This document shows, one piece after another, positions 11,002-22,900 of a stretch of DNA of 64,000 bases. The number at the start of each line of letters is the position of its first letter. Position 1 is the stretch's first letter. The stretch spans positions 11,294,642 to 11,358,641 of the forward strand of contig NC_091372.1 of NCBI RefSeq assembly GCF_038502225.1, in the 5' to 3' direction. Below the pieces are notes generated by a model. That model was not told where the DNA came from. It searched no databases and saw only the letters and a program-made list of their open reading frames with translations. Source of the DNA: Cherax quadricarinatus. Its lineage: Eukaryota > Arthropoda > Malacostraca > Decapoda > Parastacidae. The translations under genes were made by a program, and so were the position numbers.

Positions 11002-13274
11002 GCATCGTGAACACTAACTCCAAGGCCGAGGGACTGATTACCTCATCTTTTGTATATAGTTCTACTGTCTTCCTATTATGTCCAAGAATCTGTATTGATA
11101 AAGCCACTGGATGGCGAAACGTCTACTACAATAAAGATATCCAGATGTTGCACATGTGTCTTAACTTTCATATTGTCGGTATTTTATACCTTTCTTTGCA
11201 CAACTTGTCAGACACTGCAACATCATGGAATCTTGGTTCAGAGGACATCTACAAGACCTTCTTCACGGCTGCTGCAACTAACCCATCTCTTTGGGAAGGA
11301 CCTACTTCCACTGGGGAATCCCGCCTACCAGTGACTGACCTCGTCTGCTGCCCGTCCCATTCACTGACGCCTATAAAAAGCGCCAGTCTTCTTGCCTTTG
11401 CTCCAGACTCTCCTCCACCACGATGCTGTGAACACTAACTCCAAGGCCGAGGGACTGATTACCTCATCTTTTGTATATAGTTCTACTGTCTTCCTATTAT
11501 GTCCAAGAATCTGTATTGATAAAGCCACTGGATGGCGAAACGTCTACTACAATAAAGATATCCAGATGTTGCACATGTGTCTTAACTTTCATATTGTCGG
11601 TATTTTATACCTTTCTTTGCACAACTTGTCAGACACTGCAACATCATGGAATCTTGGTTCAGAGGACATCTACAAGACCTTCTTCACGGCTGCTGCAACT
11701 AACCCATCTCTTTGGGAAGGACCTACTTCCACTGGGGAATCCCGCCTACCAGTGACTGACCTCGTCTGCTGCCCGTCCCATTCACTGACGCCTATAAAAA
11801 GCGCCAGTCTTCTTGCCTTTGCTCCAGACTCTCCTCCACCACGATGCTGTGAACACTAACTCCAAGGCCGAGGGACTGATTACCTCATCTTTTGTATATA
11901 GTTCTACTGTCTTCCTATTATGTCCAAGAATCTGTATTGATAAAGCCACTGGATGGCGAAACGTCTACTACAATAAAGATATCCAGATGTTGCACATGTG
12001 TCTTAACTTTCATATTGTCGGTATTTTATACCTTTCTTTGCACAACTTGTCAGACACTGCAACATCATGGAATCTTGGTTCAGAGGACATCTACAAGACC
12101 TTCTTCACGGCTGCTGCAACTAACCCATCTCTTTGGGAAGGACCTACTTCCACTGGGGAATCCCGCCTACCAGTGACTGACCTCGTCTGCTGCCCGTCCC
12201 ATTCACTGACGCCTATAAAAAGCGCCAGTCTTCTTGCCTTTGCTCCAGACTCTCCTCCACCACGATGCTGTGAACACTAACTCCAAGGCCGAGGGACTGA
12301 TTACCTCATCTTTTGTATATAGTTCTACTGTCTTCCTATTATGTCCAAGAATCTGTATTGATAAAGCCACTGGATGGCGAAACGTCTACTACAATAAAGA
12401 TATCCAGATGTTGCACATGTGTCTTAACTTTCATATTGTCGGTATTTTATACCTTTCTTTGCACAACTTGTCAGACACTGCAACATCATGGAATCTTGGT
12501 TCAGAGGACATCTACAAGACCTTCTTCACGGCTGCTGCAACTAACCCATCTCTTTGGGAAGGACCTACTTCCACTGGGGAATCCCGCCTACCAGTGACTG
12601 ACCTCGTCTGCTGCCCGTCCCATTCACTGACGCCTATAAAAAGCGCCAGTCTTCTTGCCTTTGCTCCAGACTCTCCTCCACCACGATGCTGTGAACACTA
12701 ACTCCAAGGCCGAGGGACTGATTACCTCATCTTTTGTATATAGTTCTACTGTCTTCCTATTATGTCCAAGAATCTGTATTGATAAAGCCACTGGATGGCG
12801 AAACGTCTACTACAATAAAGATATCCAGATGTTGCACATGTGTCTTAACTTTCATATTGTCGGTATTTTATACCTTTCTTTGCACAACTTGTCAGACACT
12901 GCAACATCATGGAATCTTGGTTCAGAGGACATCTACAAGACCTTCTTCACGGCTGCTGCAACTAACCCATCTCTTTGGGAAGGACCTACTTCCACTGGGG
13001 AATCCCGCCTACCAGTGACTGACCTCGTCTGCTGCCCGTCCCATTCACTGACGCCTATAAAAAGCGCCAGTCTTCTTGCCTTTGCTCCAGACTCTCCTCC
13101 ACCACGATGCTGTGAACACTAACTCCAAGGCCGAGGGACTGATTACCTCATCTTTTGTATATAGTTCTACTGTCTTCCTATTATGTCCAAGAATCTGTAT
13201 TGATAAAGCCACTGGATGGCGAAACGTCTACTACAATAAAGATATCCAGATGTTGCACATGTGTCTTAACTTTC
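11002..13274 (+). repeat. 421-bp satellite units, plus orientation (about 5.4 copies)
   Basis: Units repeat at exactly 421 bp (core at 11095, 11516, 11937, 12358, 12779 and 13200). Each unit carries aaggccgagggactgatt (module 1, shared with fold-backs near 26.9 and 32.5 kb), the hammerhead-like core with GCGAAACGTC (module 2), an aataaa 3' of it, and a TATA-like cctataaaaagcgcc upstream of module 1. Open frames of 94-155 codons per unit are by-products of the repeat. The high copy identity implies recent amplification. Confidence 0.93.
11092..11126 (+). ncRNA. hammerhead-like core in the 421-bp unit (first plus copy)
   Basis: Reads GTA (stem I), TTGATAA (core; consensus CTGANGA), one extra A, GCCA-loop-TGGC (stem II), GAAA, CGT, C (cleavable H17 position) and TAC (stem I partner). 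Relative to consensus both C3 and G8 are changed, but to U3 and A8, which can still pair. Stem III is only the self-complementary ACGT, so a dimeric form would be needed. Repeated every 421 bp. Inference from pattern only. Confidence 0.45.
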
Positions 13275-13286
13275 AAAGGCTCAAAT
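13275..13286. repeat. right 12-bp target-site duplication
   Basis: aaaggctcaaat directly after the satellite array, matching 9951-9962. The pre-insertion LINE leader then continues to about 13380. Confidence 0.8.
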
Positions 13287-13380
13287 CTTTCCACTGTTTG
13301 GCACTGACGAAAAAAGTCCTACAGACCTGTCATTTCCTTGGAGATTTAGTTGATCAGGATTTCTGCCATGTTGTCTTCCC

Positions 13381-13440
13381 GTGTACACTACCTATTGTTC
13401 CAGACACAGGGACACTGCTGTATTGATATACTGTGTGTAC
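13381..13440. repeat. 50-bp minisatellite, right remnant
   Basis: One copy of the unit from 4985-5338 (gttccagacacagggacac), marking the far side of the nested LINE insertion. Confidence 0.85.
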
Positions 13441-13574
13441 GTACTCAGTAGTGTCAGACTTGTGGGATACCATTTATACAGTTATTATGGTAATGTGTTC
13501 ACTGGAAGGATAAGTGGCACTGTAGTATATTAGCTGAAGATTTGTGGACGGGTTTTGTGTGTTTGTGTAGTTTT

Positions 13575-13785
13575 AAAAATAGTTTAGATAAATACATGAG
13601 TGGGTTTGGGTGGGTGTGAGTTGGACCTGACTAGCTTGTGCTGCTGGGTCTGGTGCAGTGCTCCATCCTTGAGTGGAGATGATCAGACTGGGTGGGTCAT
13701 TGGGCTAATCCGGGGGGAGGGGACATGGACCTGCTCCGCATGGGTCAGTAGGCCTGCTGCAGTGTTCCTTCTTTATGTTCAACAA
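13575..13785 (+). mobile_element. LINE 3'-end fragment
   Basis: Contains the ORF tail remnant and a 3' region ending catgggtcagtaggcctgc and cagtgttccttctttatgtt, which I recognise as a common decapod LINE 3' terminus. It lacks the RT domain and is 5' truncated. Confidence 0.55.
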
Positions 13786-14696
13786 AACAAAGTTACCTAT
13801 CCACCCCAGATATAAATCATCAGTAAAGAGGAGATACCCAAAGAGCAAAAATCTGTAAATATTTATGAGTGAAAACCCCAAGAGTGTCACCCACAACACT
13901 TCATAAATGACCGAATTTTGGCTTCGTAGATTCTACGTCACCAAAACACTAAACCCTTACACGAGTAAATTTATTTAGTTTTATTACACGAGTTTATTTT
14001 TACGATTGTCCTACATAATAACACACGTAAATTATCTAGGTAAGCCAATATAGTGTCAAGAAAATCTATTACTTTCCGTTGTAGTAATGGTCTGCCTTCT
14101 GCACCAGACATCACTATATCCTGCTTCTCTGTGGATTGAAAAAACTCAAGTGAAACATGTGGATAAATATCCTGGTACAAGACGTGTGTTGTCCTGTACC
14201 GTGACAGAATATGGTGCCTTGTCAAGGTGAGAGTTGGTGGTTGTGGGGTGCAACAAGGCAGTGTTGTGGTATCACAAGGACTGCAGTATTGTCGGCCAAG
14301 TCACATCCTGCAGCCTCAACACTTCTTTTAATCACGTATAAACAGCGTTTAATAGTTTTATCTAAATGATCCTCTTACAGAACCGACCTCTGAAGAGTAA
14401 TCTATCTAAAATGTAATAAATATGTATATTAGATTACATTTGTAGTGACTTAGATATGATAATTTAACGTTATATTTTTATATACACGACTGGTGCCTCG
14501 TACAAGGGTCACACGACGCCTGGGGAACAGGAAGCAATTATTTCTGATTACAGGAAAGAAATGGTATCTCCAGGTCATAAGATTAAGAGCCTTTCATCAT
14601 TAAGAGTTAAACCATCTTCAAGAGTGGAATGGTTTGAGTCGTTCCTAGTTATTAAAACGATTTTAAATGTGTATAATGTTCCGGCTAAGACACATG
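13786..14696. other. non-repetitive interval with one weak exon candidate
   Basis: Mostly unique AT-rich sequence. The only signal is the possible exon at 14073-14128; no repeats of note. Confidence 0.4.
14073..14128 (-). CDS. weak candidate exon of the minus-strand gene
   Basis: Minus-strand acceptor-like ttttttcaatccacag before a 56-bp open segment and a weak donor (GTAATA) after it. Its one-base lead would complete the codon left open by exon 19869-19978, giving EAGYSDVWCRRQTITTTE in frame. The donor is poor and a second frame is also open, so this is only a suggestion. Confidence 0.2.
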
Positions 14697-14866
14697 TCTT
14701 GTCTTCAAGCAGTCTTGACCACACAACAGCTGACAGATGACAACCTTCAAGCAGTCTTGACCACACAACAGCTGACAGATGACAACCTTCAAGCAGTCTT
14801 GACCACACAACAGCTGACAGATGACAACCTTCAAGCAGTCTTGACCACACAACAGCTGACAACCCT
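14697..14866. repeat. 42-bp minisatellite, 4 copies
   Basis: Four near-identical copies containing caagcagtcttgaccacac and aacagctgacagatgac. Confidence 0.92.
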
Positions 14867-14936
14867 CTAAACGATAAGCATCTCACCCATTATTTAAAAC
14901 CTCTTTATTCTCGATGTATGATTTTTTCCATCTTCC

Positions 14937-14937
<1 letters not shown>

Positions 14938-14971
<34 letters not shown>

Positions 14972-14993
14972 TTAATAATAATAATAATAATAA
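14938..14993. repeat. (AAT)n microsatellite
   Basis: About 18 aat triplets with one interruption. Confidence 0.95.
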
Positions 14994-16844
14994 TGTCCAA
15001 ATGAGCTTTACTGTTTACGCTACCACATTATTGAAATTTAACATCAGGTTTTTCCCTAATATTCTGTTAACCAAACATCTTAAAGTGAAGATTCGAGGGC
15101 CAGGAGCTAGAATTTGATCCCTGCATGAGAGGCCATGCAAATGATTTCCTTCAGACACAAGTCTACGGCACTAACATGTAACATTTCACGCGACTGACAC
15201 CAACTGTATTTGCCACAAGTACACGCGAGTACGTATTCTAACCTAAGCTTGTCAAGGTTATACTCCAGCTCCTGGTGCCGCCTCCTCGGCTGTCGTAGTT
15301 GCTTCTTAGTTGCTTAAATTCACTTAAAAGACCTTTAATATCTTGCTTTAGGACTTTCATGTATCTGAAGTGATCTACCTCCAAGGATCAAAACGTCTTC
15401 AGAGGACAAGGATCAAAACGTCTTTAATAAAGGTATCCTACGTGAATACATCCTTGTTCACTTCCCACAATCCTAACTCTCAAGTCCAGGATAAAATTTG
15501 CCTCCTCTTCCTCAAGTTCTAGCTAGTTCAGTATGTCAACACTGATCAAAATTCTTCAGTTGATTTGTGTTTTAATTCCTGTAACCTAGTATAGTTTCCA
15601 TATTTCTGAGCTTACTGTATCATTAACATCAAATATCCTTTGTGCTGTAACGAATCATCGCCCTACTGAAGTCTCCCAGGTCAGACTGACACTTGTCAAC
15701 ACTATGTAACCCGTCCTGTGTGATGGAAGACAGGGGAAACATACCTAGCTTTTGTTCCCACTATGTAACTAGTATATAGAATAGGGTAGCAGGACATTGC
15801 TGCTACCCTGTAACAATTACACATTAGCACATCTACACAAAAACCTCATTAGTCACCCTATTTCCTAACACAATAGTAATTAATTACAGTTATAAACAAG
15901 AAATCACAACTTATTGATATACGTAATTATCTGTCTTGACCGCTGATGCTTCACACCTCACTAATCTTTACCTCTCCTGCTCAAAGAAATCCACGGTCAA
16001 ATTTTGGATAAGCTGTCAAATACGAGAAGAAAGCAACTATTTATATGTCCAAAAACAGATCGAAAAGCAGTGAAATTTACATTTCTAGTTGTGAACTGTT
16101 CTAGATACGGTACTGCGAGTTCTTTCAAGCGAAGAACAAGAATTTAACATCACACGAAGAACGATTTTATATATCGCTCGAGAACCGAGTAGAAAAAAAA
16201 GTTGAGTTTTTATTTTTAATTTGTAGGTTAATTGTTCTAATTAAGGTATTGTTAAAGATCATAGCAATAGTTGTAAAGTGTTGTAGCCAGGGTATTGTTC
16301 AATTAAGACCATAATAATAGTTGTAAAGTGTTTTAGCCAGGGTATTGTTTCAACAACAGCATAAGAGAATGGTAAGAGGACACTAGCAGCAGTGAAGAGG
16401 ATGTTTCAAGTACCAGGTGAACTATTCTGACACTGCTGCACACACTTGTGCATCCACGCACGTATAGCTGCTGCTGCTGATTACTGACCTATGCACGTCA
16501 GTAAAGTCTGTAATCAATACTAAACTAAGCAACAGGATGAGAGCTATATGGGATGCTAACAGCAGCAGTATAGACAGCAGCAGAGAGCACACCACTGTCT
16601 CACACACACGCTCTACACACACTGCCTTCACTACCTCCACTACACCTCTCCTCCACTACCACCACCTTCCCCTCCCACAACTCCACTTGTGCCACCTCCT
16701 TCAGGTAGGACCCAACACGCTGCCCAGCAACACTTTCCTACCACTGTCAACGCCAGATTTGATCCGCTGGAATGACAGTTACAATTTCTTGGATTAGGAA
16801 CCCTCTCATGTGGATCGATATATGCCCACCGAAGGGACTTGTTG
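14994..16844. other. non-repetitive interval, no supported gene
   Basis: Unique-looking sequence. A two-copy duplication of about 65-70 bp (gttgtaaagtgtt, agccagggtattgtt) lies at about 16250-16350. A plus-strand 86-codon frame at 16537-16797 is low complexity with no domain, and I do not call it. Confidence 0.4.
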
Positions 16845-17115
16845 ACCCAGGATAACCTAAGTTAATCCATGTGGCTTATTTCCACTGTGGTCCTTAGGTG
16901 CTCTTCCCAAGATATCACACCAGTCGACTAACACCCAGGTACCTACTTACTCCTATGTGAATAGAGGCAACAGATGTTGGGCAACATGCCTGACATTCCC
17001 ACAGGCAACAGATGTACGGAGAAAATGACTGATGTTTCCACCCACTCCAAGATTAAACTCGGATCTCTCGGTTGTGAAGTAAAGGCAAGAGCCGTGTAGA
17101 AACTAGCAAGCAATA
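16845..17115 (-). mobile_element. tRNA-derived SINE (degenerate)
   Basis: Minus-strand body contains ggtacctgggtgttagtcga followed by ctggtgtg, shared with the other SINEs here, then a 3' part with tggaaataagccac. The tRNA-like head near 17060-17110 is degenerate (B-box-like gagtttaatctt). Confidence 0.6.
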
Positions 17116-17204
17116 TGCTTGTCATCTATATTATGTGTAAAGTAAATATTCTCAAGGTCTAGCATCTGGAGAAACAGACAAATGCAGTATAATGTGATCC
17201 TATG

Positions 17205-17250
17205 TTAACAACGTTTCGCCCACACAGTGACCTTTATCAAGTCAAAAATA
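17205..17250 (-). ncRNA. hammerhead-like core, single copy
   Basis: Minus strand: TTGAC, TTGATAA, extra A, GGTCAC-tgt-GTGGGC (five of six stem II positions pair), GAAA, CGT, T, GTTAA. The outer TTGAC/GTTAA form a five-pair stem I. Core positions 3 and 8 are U and A, as in the 421-bp unit. Pattern-based inference. Confidence 0.4.
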
Positions 17251-17264
17251 CATCTGTTTGATTA

Positions 17265-17858
17265 CGCATTACTTGTGTTTATTTAACATTGTGTGGGTAT
17301 GTTATCCATTTGTGTTTATTTAACATCGTGTGGGTATGTTATCCATTTGTGTTTATTTAACATTGTGTGGGTATGTTATCCATTTGTGTTTATTTAACAT
17401 TGTGTGGGTATGTTATCCATTTGTGTTTATTTAACATTGTGTGGGTATGTTATCCATTTGTGTTTATTTAACATTGTGTGGGTATGTTATCCATTTGTGT
17501 TTATTTAACATTGTGTGGGTATGTTATCCATTTGTGTTTATTTAACATCGTGTGGGTATGTTATCCATTTGTGTTTATTTAACATTGTGTGGGTATGTTA
17601 TCCATTTGTGTTTATTTAACATTGTGTGGGTATGTTATCCATTTGTGTTTATTTAACATCGTGTGGGTATGTTATCCATTTGTGTTTATTTAACATTGTG
17701 TGGGTATGTTATCCATTTGTGTTTATTTAACATTGTGTGGGTATGTTATCCATTTGTGTTTATTTAACATTGTGTGGGTATGTTATCCATTTGTGTTTAT
17801 TTAACATTGTGTGGGTATGTTATCCATTTGTGTTTATTTAACATCGTGTGGGTATGTC
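17265..17858. repeat. 37-bp minisatellite, about 16 copies
   Basis: Unit contains gtgtttatttaacattgtgt and gggtatgttatccattt. A t-to-c variant (acatcg) recurs at about 17325, 17547, 17658 and 17843. Confidence 0.96.
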
Positions 17859-17961
17859 ATACCACTGATCACTGTCCAGTACCTGTGTCAACATCACAGA
17901 CACCTAGACAGCGGCTATTATACAAGACGTACACTTCTTAGTAATGTAACTTAACGTACAC

Positions 17962-18268
17962 TGAGAATAGGACCCTGGTGGCTAAAGCTCTCGCTTAACA
18001 CACTGAGGGCCCGGGTTCGATTCCCGGTGGAGTGGAAGCATTTCGACGTGTTTCCTTACACCTGTTGTCATGTTCACCTAGCAGCAAACAGGTACCTGGG
18101 TGTTTGTGGACTGGTGTGGGTGGCATCCTGGGGGACAAGATTGAGGACCACAATGTAAATAAGAGAAGACAGTCCTCGATGACGCACTGACTTTCCTGGG
18201 TTATCCTGGGCGGCTAACCCTCCAGGGTTAAAAATCCGAAGAAATTCTTATCTCTTACCTTACCTTAC
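17962..18268 (+). mobile_element. tRNA-derived SINE
   Basis: Head has A-box-like tggtggctaaagctc and an exact B box ggttcgattcc. The body has ggtacctgggtgtttgtgga and the tail is rich in ttatctcttacc. This is a Pol III promoter of tRNA origin inside a short retroelement, not a functional tRNA gene. The tail abuts the 30-bp array. Confidence 0.85.
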
Positions 18269-19230
18269 ACTAAGAACAGCACCTCAGACTTGTGGTAGAC
18301 TGAGAACAGCACCTCAGACTTGTGGTAGACTGAGAACAGCACCTCAGACTTATGGTACACTGAGAACAGCACCTCAGACTTGTGGTAGACTGAGAACAGC
18401 ACCTCAGACTTGTGGTACACTGAGAACAGCACCTCAGACTTGTGGTACACTGAGAACAGCACCTCAGACTTGTGGTAGACTGAGAACAGCACCTCAGACT
18501 TGTGGTAGACTGAGAACAGCACCTCAGACTTGTGGTACACTGAGAACAGCACCTCAGACTTGTGGTAGACTGAGAACAGCACCTCAGACTTGTGGTAGAC
18601 TGAGAACAGCACCTCAGACTTGTGGTAGACTGAGAACAGCACCTCAGACTTGTGGTAGACTGAGAACAGCACCTCAGACTTGTGGTAGACTGAGAACAGC
18701 ACCTCAGACTTGTGGTAGACTGAGAACAGCACCTCAGACTTGTGGTAGACTGAGAACAGCACCTCAGACTTGTGGTAGACTGAGAACAGCACCTCAGACT
18801 TGTGGTAGACTGAGAACAGCACCTCAGACTTGTGGTAGACTGAGAACAGCACCTCAGACTTGTGGTAGACTGAGAACAGCACCTCAGACTTGTGGTAGAC
18901 TGAGAACAGCACCTCAGACTTGTGGTAGACTGAGAACAGCACCTCAGACTTGTGGTAGACTGAGAACAGCACCTCAGACTTGTGGTAGACTGAGAACAGT
19001 ACCTCAGACTTGTGGTAGACTGAGAACAGCACCTCAGACTTGTGCTAGACTGAGAACAGCACCTCAGACTTGTGCTAGACTGAGAACAGCACCTCAGACT
19101 TGTGGTAGACTGAGAACAGCACCTCAGACTTGTGGTAGACTGAGAACAGCACCTCAGACTTGTGCTAGACTGAGAACAGCACCTCAGACTTGTGGTAGAC
19201 TGAGAACAGCACCTCAGACTAGTGGTAAAG
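18269..19230. repeat. 30-bp minisatellite, 32 copies
   Basis: Perfect 30-bp phase of tgagaacagcacctcagact with variation at tgtggtaga/tgtggtaca. The unit is a multiple of three, so it creates minus-strand open frames of 255 and 328 codons that are not genes. Confidence 0.97.
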
Positions 19231-19868
19231 TGTGAGCGTACACTGCCTACCACCACAGTTCACTTCATATACTGAGATACCACCTACAAGTATCACCATC
19301 CCTGGCATCTTACACTACTACTGAGGTACCAAACTTCTCCCAGTACCACCAACCATTGCTAACATCAATTCCCCTGATCCCTGCATTATCTGATAATAAC
19401 AAATGTTCATGGATAAGAGAAAATATATCATTGGCTGGAAAATCAATACATGAAGCAAAGTTTCGCACAATATAAAGACACAAGACAGAAACATAAATGT
19501 AAATGTAAGAATTTATGCAAAAATTGAAGAGCATTGTAGGGGTCCGTGGACCAGCTGATGAGAACCAAGCTACTACAGGATATACATATGAATTCAAAGA
19601 TTTAAAAGGTGAACTTGAGGTTCTCTTCAGCAGGTAAAGTACAAAACATAAAATATAAAAAGGTAAGTACACCAGTGTCGGCCTCTAGTCGACAGGTCGG
19701 AGACCAACCTCAAGTTTCAGTTCCCGTGTATGATGGTGAGCAATGGTGATGACAATGGTGGTAGTGATACTGGTGATGGATGTGGTAAATGTTGTGGTGA
19801 TAGTGGTTGTCAAGGTGTTAGGGAGAAAAAGTGATAAGTGTCGATAATAATATAATAATAATACTTAC
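19231..19868. other. non-repetitive interval, no gene seen
   Basis: Unique-looking sequence downstream (in the minus direction) of exon 19869-19978, presumably intron. A 120-codon minus-strand frame (19310-19672) has no recognisable domain. Confidence 0.4.
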
Positions 19869-19978
19869 GGTATGGAGTCGTCTCTCAAGAGACCAGCAGC
19901 TCTAAGATGGTTGTCTTGGAGTGAGGGGAAGACTGTACAGCAAGACTGGCATCTCTCTCCTCCACCCACCGAGCCTTC
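19869..19978 (-). CDS. exon of unrecognised minus-strand gene
   Basis: 110-bp exon between a minus-strand acceptor (ttgtgtgtgccag) and a strong donor (GTAAGT). Only one frame is open throughout: EGSVGGGERCQSCCTVFP then SLQDNHLRAAGLLRDDSIP, ending two bases into a codon. It starts in phase 0, matching the phase-0 end of exon 27520-27852. The 51-bp array begins directly upstream of the acceptor and each unit copies an acceptor-like motif. The CxxC pair is suggestive of metal binding but too little is visible to name a domain. Product unknown. Confidence 0.6.
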
Positions 19979-19981
19979 CTG

Positions 19982-22900
19982 GCACACACAACCATAGTTA
20001 TATTGTACTACCATCACTCTTCCATAACCCTGACACACACAACCATAGTTATATATTGTACTACCATCACTCTTCCATAACCCTGACACACAACCATAGT
20101 TATATATTGTACTATCATTACTCTTCCATAACCCTGACACACACAACCATAGTTATATATTGTACTACCATCACTCTTCCATAACCCTGACACACACAAC
20201 CATAGTTATATATTGTACTACCATCACTTCCATAACCCTGACACACACAACCATAGTTATATATTGTACTACCATCACTCTTCCATAACCCTGACACACA
20301 CAACCATAGTTATATATTGTACTACCATCACTCTTCCATAACCCTGACACACAACCATAGTTATATATTGTACTACCATCACTCTTCCATAACCCTGACA
20401 CACAACCATAGTTATATATTGTACTACCATCACTCTTCCATAACCCTGACACACAACCATAGTTATATATTGTACTACCATCACTCTTCCATAACCCTGA
20501 CACACAACCATAGTTATATATTGTACTACCATCACTCTTCCATAACCCTGACACACAACCATAGTTATATATTGTACTACCATCACTCTTCCATAACCCT
20601 GACACACACAACCATAGTTATATATTGTACTACCATCACTCTTCCATAACCCTGACACACACAACCATAGTTATATTGTACTACCATCACTCTTCCATAA
20701 CCCTGACACACAACCATAGTTATATATTGTACTACCATCACTTCCATAACCCTGACACACACAACCATAGTTATATATTGTACTATCATTACTCTTCCAT
20801 AACCCTGACACACACAACCATAGTTATATTGTACTACCATCACTCTTCCATAACCCTGACACACAACCATAGTTATATTGTACTACCATCACTTCCATAA
20901 CCCTGACACACAACCATAGTTATATTGTACTACCATCACTTCCATAACCCTGACACACAACCATAGTTATATTGTACTACCATCACTTCCATAACCCTGA
21001 CACACACAACCATAGTTATATTGTACTACCATCACTTCCATAACCCTGACACACACAACCATAGTTATATATTGTACTACCATCACTCTTCCATAACCCT
21101 GACACACAACCATAGTTATATATTGTACTACCATCACTCTTCCATAACCCTGACACACACAACCATAGTTATATATTGTACTACCATCACTCTTCCATAA
21201 CCCTGACACACACAACCATAGTTATATTGTACTACCATCACTTCCATAACCCTGACACACACAACCATAGTTATATATTGTACTACCATCACTCTTCCAT
21301 AACCCTGACACACACAACCATAGTTATATTGTACTACCATCACTCTTCCATAACCCTGACACACACAACCATAGTTATATTGTACTACCATTACTCTTCC
21401 ATAACCCTGACACACAACCATAGTTATATATTGTACTATCATCACTCTTCCATTACCCTGACACACAACCATAGTTATATATTGTACTATCATTACTCTT
21501 CCATAACCCTGACACACAACCATAGTTATATATTGTACTACCATCACTCTTCCATAACCCTGACACACAACCATAGTTATATATTGTACTATCATTACTC
21601 TTCCATAACCCTGACACACAACCATAGTTATATTGTACTACCATCACTTCCATAACCCTGACACACAACCATAGTTATATTGTACTACCATCACTTCCAT
21701 AACCCTGACACACAACCATAGTTATATTGTACTACCATCACTTCCATAACCCTGACACACAACCATAGTTATATTGTACTACTATCACTCTTCCATAACC
21801 CTGACACACAACCATAGTTATATATTGTACTATCATTACTCTTCCATAACCCTGACACACAACCATAGTTATATTGTACTACCATCACTTCCATAACCCT
21901 GACACACAACCATAGTTATATTGTACTACCATCACTTCCATAACCCTGACACACACAACCATAGTTATATTGTACTACCATCACTTCCATAACCCTGACA
22001 CACACAACCATAGTTATATATTGTACTACCATCACTCTTCCATAACCCTGACACACAACCATAGTTATATATTGTACTACCATCACTCTTCCATAACCCT
22101 GACACACACAACCATAGTTATATATTGTACTATCATCACTCTTCCATAACCCTGACACACACAACCATAGTTATATATTGTACTACCATCACACTTCCAT
22201 AACCCTGACACACAACCATAGTTATATATTGTACTACCATCACTCTTCCATAACCCTGACACACAACCATAGTTATATATTGTACTACCATCACTCTTCC
22301 ATAACCCTGACACACAACCATAGTTATATATTGTACTACCATCACTCTTCCATAACCCTGACACAAAACCATAGTTATATATTGTACTATCATTACTCTT
22401 CCATAACCCTGACACACAACCATAGTTATATATTGTACTACCATCACTCTTCCATAACCCTGACACACAACCATAGTTATATATTGTACTATCATCACTC
22501 TTCCATAACCCTGACACACACAACCATAGTTATATATTGTACTACCATCACACTTCCATAACCCTGACACACAACCATAGTTATACATTGTACTATCATT
22601 ACTCTTCCATAACCCTGACACACAACCATAGTTATATATTGTACTATCATCACTCTTCCATTACCCTGACACAAAACCATAGTTATATATTGTACTATCA
22701 TTACTCTTCCATAACCCTGACACACAACCATAGTTATATATTGTACTACCATCACTCTTCCATAACCCTGACACACAACCATAGTTATATATTGTACTAT
22801 CATTACTCTTCCATAACCCTGACACACACAACCATAGTTATATATTGTACTATCATTACTCTTCCATAACCCTGACACACACAACCATAGTTATATATTG

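Larger units (their letters stand above)
5339..13380 (-). mobile_element. full-length-looking CR1/L2-like LINE, itself interrupted by a 421-bp-unit array
   Basis: Minus-strand non-LTR retrotransposon. The 3' end at 5341 is an (acTT)n tail just after an aataaa; the ORF lies at 5646-9200. The flanking 50-bp array stops at 5338 and resumes at 13381, so the whole interval is inserted. Removing the secondary insertion (9963-13274 plus one 12-bp duplication) leaves about 4.7 kb, a normal full LINE length, with roughly 0.9 kb of 5' leader and no separate ORF1 seen. Comparing the two array edges, about 8 bp of the expected unit (gatatact) is missing, so I see a small target deletion and no duplication. 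That the leader reaches 13380 is inference from this continuity. Confidence 0.75.

Noticed and set aside
10148..13122. Repeated 94- and 155-codon frames
   Set aside because: Each 421-bp unit yields the same overlapping frames in both orientations; no domain, and the unit is better explained as a non-coding mobile repeat.
16537..16797. Plus-strand 86-codon frame with a possible donor (ttcag/gtagga)
   Set aside because: Thr/His/Leu-rich low-complexity peptide, on the opposite strand, with no partner exon.
17962..18060. tRNA gene
   Set aside because: A and B boxes are present, but the sequence does not fold into a full cloverleaf by eye and continues into a SINE body shared with five other loci.
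18265..19256. 255- and 328-codon minus-strand frames
   Set aside because: 30-bp array artefact.
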